Source of the DNA: Pseudomonadales bacterium | Lineage (GTDB): Bacteria; Pseudomonadota; Gammaproteobacteria; Pseudomonadales; Pseudohongiellaceae | NCBI GenBank assembly: GCA_024234395.1 | Contig: JACKOH010000003.1 | Span: 434,001-498,000, forward strand | Reading direction: 5' to 3' | DNA length: 64,000 bases | Part shown: positions 59,129 through 64,000 of the stretch, piece by piece | Numbering within the stretch: position 1 is the first letter of the stretch | Layout of the letters: each line of letters begins with the position of its first letter | Made by a program: the position numbers and the translations under genes | Notes under the pieces: model-generated | What the model was told of the DNA's origin: nothing | What the model saw: the letters and a program-made list of their open reading frames with translations, nothing else | The model's database searches: none

Positions 59129-59686
59129 ATGGCTGAAAAAAACCCGGATTTCGTTCCCAAACCTTCCTATGAGAAGGAGGAATTGATCGAGTGCGGCTAT
59201 GGGAAGCTGTTCGGACCCGGCAATGCCAAGTTACCGGTCGGCAATATGCTGATGCTGGACCGCATTGTCGAAATCAGCTCCGAGGGCGGCCGCTACGGCC
59301 GCGGTCACATAGTCGCGGAACTGGATATCAATCCCGACCTGTGGTTTTTCGAATGCCATTTCCCCGGCGATCCGGTAATGCCCGGCTGCCTTGGGCTTGA
59401 CGCCATGTGGCAGCTGGTCGGCTTTTTCCTGGGCTGGCGCGGCAACCTGGGCAAAGGCCGGGCGCTGGGGTCCGGTGAAGTGAAATTCTCCGGTGAGATC
59501 CTGCCCGGGGCCCGGAAAGTGGTTTATGATATTTCCATGAGCCGGGTCATTGAACGCAGGCTGGTGATGGGTATCGCAGACGGTACCGTTTCCGTGGACG
59601 GAACCGCGATTTACCAGGCTAAAGGCCTTAAGGTCGGTCTGTTCAGACCGGACCAGAAATTCGATCAAGGGGAAGCAGAGAAGTAA
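59129..59686 (+). CDS. fabA: 3-hydroxydecanoyl-ACP dehydratase / isomerase
   Basis: 185 residues, about 13 more than E. coli FabA because of extra residues at both ends. Hot-dog fold with catalytic His77 (FFECHFPGDPVMPG) and Asp91 (GCLGLDAMWQLVGFFLGW). It introduces the double bond in anaerobic-type unsaturated fatty-acid synthesis. It lies 2 bp before fabB, so the two are translationally coupled, the normal arrangement in Pseudomonas-like bacteria. Confidence 0.97.
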   Translation: MAEKNPDFVPKPSYEKEELIECGYGKLFGPGNAKLPVGNMLMLDRIVEISSEGGRYGRGHIVAELDINPDLWFFECHFPGDPVMPGCLGLDAMWQLVGFFLGWRGNLGKGRALGSGEVKFSGEILPGARKVVYDISMSRVIERRLVMGIADGTVSVDGTAIYQAKGLKVGLFRPDQKFDQGEAEK

Positions 59687-59688
59687 CC

Positions 59689-60906
59689 ATGCGACGTGCT
59701 GTAGTTACCGGCCTGGGCATTGTTTCATGCCTGGGAAATGACAAGGACACGGTCACCCGATCACTTCAAGAAGGACGCAGCGGCATCCGGTTCAACCCGG
59801 AATACAGGGACATCGGTATGCGTTCCCAGGTGTCGGGATCCGTCAAACTCGATTTTGCCGAGCTGATTGACCGCAAATTATTGCGTTTCATGGGCGATGC
59901 GGCGGCCTACGGCTACCTGTCCATGAAGGATGCCATCCAGGACGCCGGCCTCGAAGACCGCGAAGTTTCCCATGAACGCACCGGCATCATCATGGGTGCC
60001 GGCGGTTCCTCTACCGAGGATCAGGTGGAATCGGCCGACATCATGCGCGAAAAAGGCCTGCGCCGCGTGGGGCCCTATCGGGTAACCCGCAGCATGGGCA
60101 GCACGGTGTCCGCCTGTCTGGCCACTTCGTACCGTATCAAGGGCGTTAACTATTCCATCTCTTCGGCCTGCGCGACCAGTGCGCACTGCATCGGTAATGC
60201 GGTGGAACAGATCCAGCTGAACAAGCAGGACGTGGTCTTCGCCGGTGGTGGTGAAGCCGAGCACTGGACCCTGTCCCACATGTTTGACGCCATGGGCGCC
60301 ATGTCCACCCGCTTCAACGACACGCCCGAGAAAGCATCCCGCGCCTTCGACCGTGATCGCGACGGTTTCGTGATCGCGGGCGGCGGCGCAGTGCTGGTCA
60401 TCGAGGAACTGGAACACGCCCGCGCCAGGGGTGCGAAAATCTATGCCGAGGTCACCGGATACGGTGCCACGTCCGATGGCTACGACATGGTGGCGCCCTC
60501 TGGTGAAGGGGGCAAGCGGGCCATGCAACTGGCCCTGAAAACGGCTGCCAGACCGGTGCAGTACCTCAATACCCACGGCACCAGCACCCCGGCCGGGGAC
60601 ATCTCCGAGTTACGCGCGATTCGCGAGGTGTTCGGTGACCGGCTCCCGGCTATCAACTCGACCAAGTCACTAAGTGGTCACTCACTGGGAGCGGCAGGTG
60701 CACACGAGGCGATCTACAGCCTGTTGATGATGGAAAACCGCTTCATCTCCGCTTCTGCCAACATCGAAAATCTGGATCCTGAGGCGGAAGGCATGCCCAT
60801 CGTGCTGGAAAGACAGGACGACGTAACCCTCGACTGTATAATGTCCAACAGTTTTGGCTTCGGCGGCACCAATGCCTGCCTCATCTTTGAACGACTGGCA
60901 GACTGA
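59689..60906 (+). CDS. fabB: 3-oxoacyl-ACP synthase I
   Basis: 405 residues, normal KAS I length. The catalytic triad is present: Cys161 (YSISSACATSAHCIGN), first His in LNTHGTSTPAGD, second His in SLSGHSLGAAGAHE, and the closing NSFGFGGTNACLIFE. FabB extends cis-3-decenoyl-ACP made by FabA and controls unsaturated fatty-acid content. The gene is in operon with fabA. Confidence 0.97.
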   Translation: MRRAVVTGLGIVSCLGNDKDTVTRSLQEGRSGIRFNPEYRDIGMRSQVSGSVKLDFAELIDRKLLRFMGDAAAYGYLSMKDAIQDAGLEDREVSHERTGIIMGAGGSSTEDQVESADIMREKGLRRVGPYRVTRSMGSTVSACLATSYRIKGVNYSISSACATSAHCIGNAVEQIQLNKQDVVFAGGGEAEHWTLSHMFDAMGAMSTRFNDTPEKASRAFDRDRDGFVIAGGGAVLVIEELEHARARGAKIYAEVTGYGATSDGYDMVAPSGEGGKRAMQLALKTAARPVQYLNTHGTSTPAGDISELRAIREVFGDRLPAINSTKSLSGHSLGAAGAHEAIYSLLMMENRFISASANIENLDPEAEGMPIVLERQDDVTLDCIMSNSFGFGGTNACLIFERLAD

Positions 60907-60960
60907 TCGTCAGGCCGGCCATTGCTGGACGCTAGTCTCATTAACAAGGCTGACCGGAAT

Positions 60961-61443
60961 ATGACCAGCAAGCTGTTTACCATCGCCCTGTTGCTTGCCC
61001 TGTCTCTCGGTCTGGCACTGCCGGCCACGGCCCAGCTGTTGCCGGGCAGCGCCAACAGTGCACTGGGCCGGGGCGATCGGCCGCGTCCCCTGCCTATGGA
61101 GCAGGCCTTCCCGTATTTCATCAGCCTGGTGGACGATCGCACTGTCGAGGTCACCTGGCAGATCGCTCCTGAGCACTACCTCTATCGCCACCAGTTCAAT
61201 TTCGCCCTGCAACTGCCGGATCAGGACAGTCCCCGGCCGCTCAACTTCGAGCTTCCGGACGGGGTGGCCAAGACCGACCCCTTCTTCGGCGATATCGAAG
61301 CCTATTACGGTCTGGTAACCGCCCGGCTTGCCGTCGATCCTGCCGTGCCGCAGGGCACCCTGCTGCTGATCGACTACCAGGGCTGTGCCGAATGGGGCTT
61401 CTGCTACCCCCCGCAATCGACCAGCCAGCCATTGAAACCCTGA
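60961..61443 (+). CDS. Stand-alone N-terminal (alpha) domain of DsbD
   Basis: 160 residues from the ATG at 60961. Signal peptide ALLLALSLGLALPATAQ. The rest is a DsbD-alpha (disulfide-corrector) domain: PLPMEQAFPYFISLVDDRTV, the Tyr/Trp-rich EHYLYRHQFNF and the redox pair Cys142/Cys148 in YQGCAEWGFCYPPQ. A full DsbD would continue for about 400 residues with eight TM helices and a thioredoxin domain, but a stop follows ten residues later. The gene stands where dsbD normally lies, upstream of aroQ-accB-accC, so it is a reduced dsbD. How the domain would be reduced without the TM part is unclear. Confidence 0.87.
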   Translation: MTSKLFTIALLLALSLGLALPATAQLLPGSANSALGRGDRPRPLPMEQAFPYFISLVDDRTVEVTWQIAPEHYLYRHQFNFALQLPDQDSPRPLNFELPDGVAKTDPFFGDIEAYYGLVTARLAVDPAVPQGTLLLIDYQGCAEWGFCYPPQSTSQPLKP

Positions 61444-61571
61444 CACGGGTTCACAACGCAGGAACAAAGCGCCGGAAAACTGGTGAAAAATCGGTAAATT
61501 TCTGAGAAAATGCGCCGATCTTTACTAGAACCTGCCTGGCGTAAGGCTTTCTGACGGGATTTCTTCGAAAA

Positions 61572-62018
61572 ATGGCAAAAATTCTGGTTCTTAATGGACC
61601 GAATCTGAATCTTCTTGGCGACCGCGAACCCCATATTTACGGCACGGACACCCTGGCCGATATCAATGGTCGCCTGGCCGCGATGTGTGAGGCCCAGGGC
61701 CACCAGCTGGACTCCCTGCAGAGTAATGCCGAATATGTACTGATCGACCGCCTGCACGCTGCCCGCAAGGACGGCACCGGCTTCATCATCATCAATCCCG
61801 GTGCGTTCACCCACACCAGCATCGCGCTGCTGGATGCGTTTCTGGCGGCGGAGATCCCCTTTATCGAGGTTCATCTGTCCAACCTGCACCGTCGGGAGGC
61901 ATACCGCCAGCATTCCTACCTGGCCAGCGCCGCAGTGGGCACCGTTGTTGGACTGGGCGCCCAGGGCTATGAACTGGCGCTGCAGGCCGCCTTTCGCAGG
62001 CTGGCACAGGGAAACTAA
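61572..62018 (+). CDS. aroQ: Type II 3-dehydroquinate dehydratase
   Basis: 148 residues, normal. The shikimate pathway step from 3-dehydroquinate to 3-dehydroshikimate. Landmarks are ILVLNGPNLNLLGDREPHIYG (with the catalytic Tyr in the flexible loop), FIIINPGAFTHTSIALLDA, PFIEVHLSNLHRREAYRQHS and GTVVGLGAQGYELAL. The arrangement aroQ-accB-accC is conserved in Gammaproteobacteria. It starts 34 bp before accB. Confidence 0.97.
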   Translation: MAKILVLNGPNLNLLGDREPHIYGTDTLADINGRLAAMCEAQGHQLDSLQSNAEYVLIDRLHAARKDGTGFIIINPGAFTHTSIALLDAFLAAEIPFIEVHLSNLHRREAYRQHSYLASAAVGTVVGLGAQGYELALQAAFRRLAQGN

Positions 62019-62052
62019 TTTATCGACAACCCCCCCCAGTTGAGACCCGATA

Positions 62053-62505
62053 ATGGATATCAGAAAAGTTAAGAAACTCATTGAACTCATCGAGACGTCC
62101 GACGTCGCCGAGATTGAAATCCGCGAAGGTGAAGAGTCGGTCCGTATCAGCCGCAACTCCGCGGTGATGCCGGCCCCGGTCGCATACCAGCATGCCCCCC
62201 CGGCACCGTTTCAGCAGCCGCCAACCGCCGACTCGGGTGGGCCGGCACCGGCAGTGGAACCGGTTCCGCGCGGCAAAGAAGTCTTGTCGCCGATGGTGGG
62301 TACCTTTTACCGGGCACCATCGCCCTCCTCTCCACCGTTCGTGGAAGTGGGTCAGACTGTGGAGCCCGGCGACGTGGTCTGCATTGTCGAAGCCATGAAA
62401 ATGATGAATCAGATTGAGGCCGAACACGGGGGTGTGGTGGAGGCCATTCTGGTCGAGGACGGTGAGCCGGTCGAATACGATCAGCCACTCATCCGGATCG
62501 CCTAG
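62053..62505 (+). CDS. accB: Biotin carboxyl carrier protein of acetyl-CoA carboxylase
   Basis: 150 residues. An N-terminal part MDIRKVKKLIELIETSDVAEIEI is followed by a Pro/Ala-rich linker (about 40-72) and the biotinyl domain, with the biotinylation site EAMKMMNQ (Lys116), plus SPMVGTFYRAP. It carries biotin between the carboxylase and transferase subunits. It is coupled to accC, 25 bp downstream. Confidence 0.97.
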   Translation: MDIRKVKKLIELIETSDVAEIEIREGEESVRISRNSAVMPAPVAYQHAPPAPFQQPPTADSGGPAPAVEPVPRGKEVLSPMVGTFYRAPSPSSPPFVEVGQTVEPGDVVCIVEAMKMMNQIEAEHGGVVEAILVEDGEPVEYDQPLIRIA

Positions 62506-62530
62506 TCAAGCGGAATCAAGTAGCCAACCC

Positions 62531-63871
62531 ATGTTCGATAAAGTACTCATTGCCAACCGGGGCGAAATTGCCCTTCGCGTGCTCCGCGCCTGCAAGGAAC
62601 TGGGCATCAAAACCGTGGCCGTGCATTCCAGTGCCGACCGGGATCTCATGCACGTCCGCCTGGCTGACGAATCGGTCTGTATCGGCCCGGCAGCGGCAGC
62701 GGAAAGTTACCTGAATATCCCTGCTATTATTTCCGCCATGGAAGTCACCGATGCGGTGGCGGTGCACCCAGGCTACGGCTTCCTGTCTGAAAATGCCGAC
62801 TTCGCCGAGCAGGTGGAGAACAGCGGTTTCACGTTTATCGGCCCCAGGGCCGACACCATCCGCCTGATGGGCGACAAGGTCTCTGCCATCGAAGTCATGC
62901 GTGAAGCAGGCGTGCCCACGGTGCCCGGCTCCAATGGCCCGGTCGATGACAATGCCGACCGGACCCTGGCCCTGGCCCGGAAAATCGGTTACCCGGTCAT
63001 TATCAAGGCGGCAGCCGGTGGCGGTGGCCGCGGCATGCGGGTAGTGCACAGCGAAGCCGCCCTGCTGAAAGCAATCTACGTCACTCAGTCGGAAGCCAAA
63101 TCCTACTTCGGCAGCGGCGTGGTATACCTGGAGAAATTCCTGGAAAACCCGCGCCACGTGGAAATACAGGTAATCGGGGACGGCGAAGGCAACGCCATTC
63201 ACCTGGGCGATCGGGACTGCTCTCTGCAGCGTCGACATCAGAAGGTTATCGAGGAAGCGCCGGCGCCTGGGATACCCAGTGCCGTTCGCGAAGAGGTGGC
63301 GCAAACCTGCATTCAGGCCTGTAAGAATCTCAAGTACCGCGGTGCCGGCACCCTGGAATTCCTCTATGAAAACGGGCAGTTCTATTTCATCGAGATGAAT
63401 ACCCGGGTCCAGGTTGAACACCCGGTCACGGAAATGGTTACCGGCGTCGACATCGTCAAGGAACAGCTGCGAATCGCGTCCGGAGAACCGCTGTCGATCA
63501 CCCAGGAGGACGTCGCCATTCGCGGTCACGCCGTGGAATGCCGCATCAACGCGGAAGACCCGGTGTCCTTCCTGCCCAGCCCGGGGCTGGTGGACCTCTA
63601 TCATGCTCCCGGTGGCTTCGGCGTGCGGGTCGACTCACACCTGTACAGCGGCTACCGGATCCCGCCTTACTATGATTCCCTGGTAGCGAAGCTGATCACC
63701 TACGGCGCGTCCCGGGAAGAGGCCATGAGCCGGATGGAAAACGCCCTGGACGAACTGCTGGTGGATGGCATCAAGACCAACACCCCTCTGCACCGGGACC
63801 TCATCAGGGATCGGGAGTTTCGCGCCGGCGGCGTGAATATCCACTACCTGGAAAAGAAACTTTCTCTCTGA
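62531..63871 (+). CDS. accC: Biotin carboxylase of acetyl-CoA carboxylase
   Basis: 446 residues from the ATG at 62531; the open frame upstream belongs to the accB region. ATP-grasp enzyme that carboxylates biotin on AccB. Motifs are KVLIANRGEIALRVLRACKELG, HPGYGFLSENADFAEQ, KAAAGGGGRGMRVV, HLGDRDCSLQRRHQKVIEEAPAP, FIEMNTRVQVEHPVTEMVTG and AVECRINAEDP. Its stop codon overlaps the start of prmA (TGATG). Confidence 0.97.
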   Translation: MFDKVLIANRGEIALRVLRACKELGIKTVAVHSSADRDLMHVRLADESVCIGPAAAAESYLNIPAIISAMEVTDAVAVHPGYGFLSENADFAEQVENSGFTFIGPRADTIRLMGDKVSAIEVMREAGVPTVPGSNGPVDDNADRTLALARKIGYPVIIKAAAGGGGRGMRVVHSEAALLKAIYVTQSEAKSYFGSGVVYLEKFLENPRHVEIQVIGDGEGNAIHLGDRDCSLQRRHQKVIEEAPAPGIPSAVREEVAQTCIQACKNLKYRGAGTLEFLYENGQFYFIEMNTRVQVEHPVTEMVTGVDIVKEQLRIASGEPLSITQEDVAIRGHAVECRINAEDPVSFLPSPGLVDLYHAPGGFGVRVDSHLYSGYRIPPYYDSLVAKLITYGASREEAMSRMENALDELLVDGIKTNTPLHRDLIRDREFRAGGVNIHYLEKKLSL

Positions 63872-64000
63872 TGCCCTGGCAACTGCTACGGCTGAGAACC
63901 ACTCCGGATCAGGCTGAAGAATTCGAGCAACGGTTATTGACGGCGGGCGCCACCTCGGTGACGCTCGCCGACGCCGAGGACCAGCCGGTGTTCCAGATCG
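63871..64000 (+). CDS. prmA: Ribosomal protein L11 methyltransferase, N-terminal part (cut by window edge)
   Basis: The ATG at 63871 overlaps the accC stop. The first 43 residues (MPWQLLRLRTTPDQAEEFEQ...) match the N-terminal substrate-recognition domain of PrmA, which trimethylates L11. The methyltransferase domain lies outside the window. The accC-prmA order is conserved in Gammaproteobacteria, which supports the name; the sequence itself is too short for certainty. Confidence 0.8.
   Translation, partial: MPWQLLRLRTTPDQAEEFEQRLLTAGATSVTLADAEDQPVFQI

Overview
The window is chromosomal DNA from a Gammaproteobacterium, most likely an aerobic, oligotrophic or marine-type heterotroph. Three things point there. 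The gene order dsbD(part)-aroQ-accB-accC-prmA at the right end is a gammaproteobacterial signature. So are the fabA-fabB pair and the divergent tesA / ybbA-ybbP block. There is also a PPi-dependent phosphofructokinase, a TonB-dependent receptor and many secreted quinoproteins and hydrolases. No rRNA is present, so I do not name a genus. GC looks high except in the IS element and some intergenic stretches.

Layout. 1-11.5 kb holds the end of PPi-PFK, pdxH, a MORN-repeat protein, a fructosamine-kinase homologue, the YbbAP-type ABC exporter facing tesA, a PAP2 phosphatase, pdxJ, an esterase, bcp and a class III sirtuin. 11.5-17.7 kb holds a DUF255 thioredoxin-fold protein, a candidate small RNA with its own terminator, a glyoxalase-II-like hydrolase and a SulP transporter in operon with a beta-carbonic anhydrase. 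That operon faces an OxyR-like LysR regulator lacking the peroxide-sensing cysteine. 18.8-32.9 kb holds an MFS transporter with a haloalkane dehalogenase, a secreted metallo-beta-lactamase-fold protein, an OFA-type MFS transporter, two GSTs, a PTP-like lipoprotein, a soluble aldose dehydrogenase, an exported SurE, purC, nhaR and an HPF-like gene. 33-50 kb is more accessory: exported KatG, an IS110/IS1111 insertion, a cytochrome c-quinoprotein dehydrogenase, several secreted proteins of uncertain role, an SLP-type phosphatase, ThuA and DsrE proteins, a TonB-dependent receptor and a cluster of palindromic repeats. 50.3-50.8 kb has a tRNA-Thr(UGU) gene preceded by four 103-bp tandem units that each repeat the tRNA 5' part. 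51-59 kb is sugar phosphate metabolism (pgi, manC, galU, phosphomannomutase) plus MOSC and DUF411 proteins. 59-64 kb is fatty-acid synthesis and neighbours.

Functional links. SulP plus carbonic anhydrase suggests bicarbonate or anion uptake coupled to CO2/HCO3- interconversion. pgi, phosphomannomutase, manC and galU together make GDP-mannose and UDP-glucose for polysaccharide. fabA, fabB, accB and accC supply (un)saturated fatty acids. Several proteins that are normally cytoplasmic carry signal peptides here (KatG, SurE), which points to a busy periplasm.

The most unusual non-coding structures are: the tRNA-Thr leader array; a family of 147-150 bp inverted-repeat elements that sit at gene ends, with short end fragments forming the stop codons of two convergent gene pairs; a perfect 52-bp palindrome; and an exact OxyR-type half-site in front of the Cys-deficient OxyR homologue.
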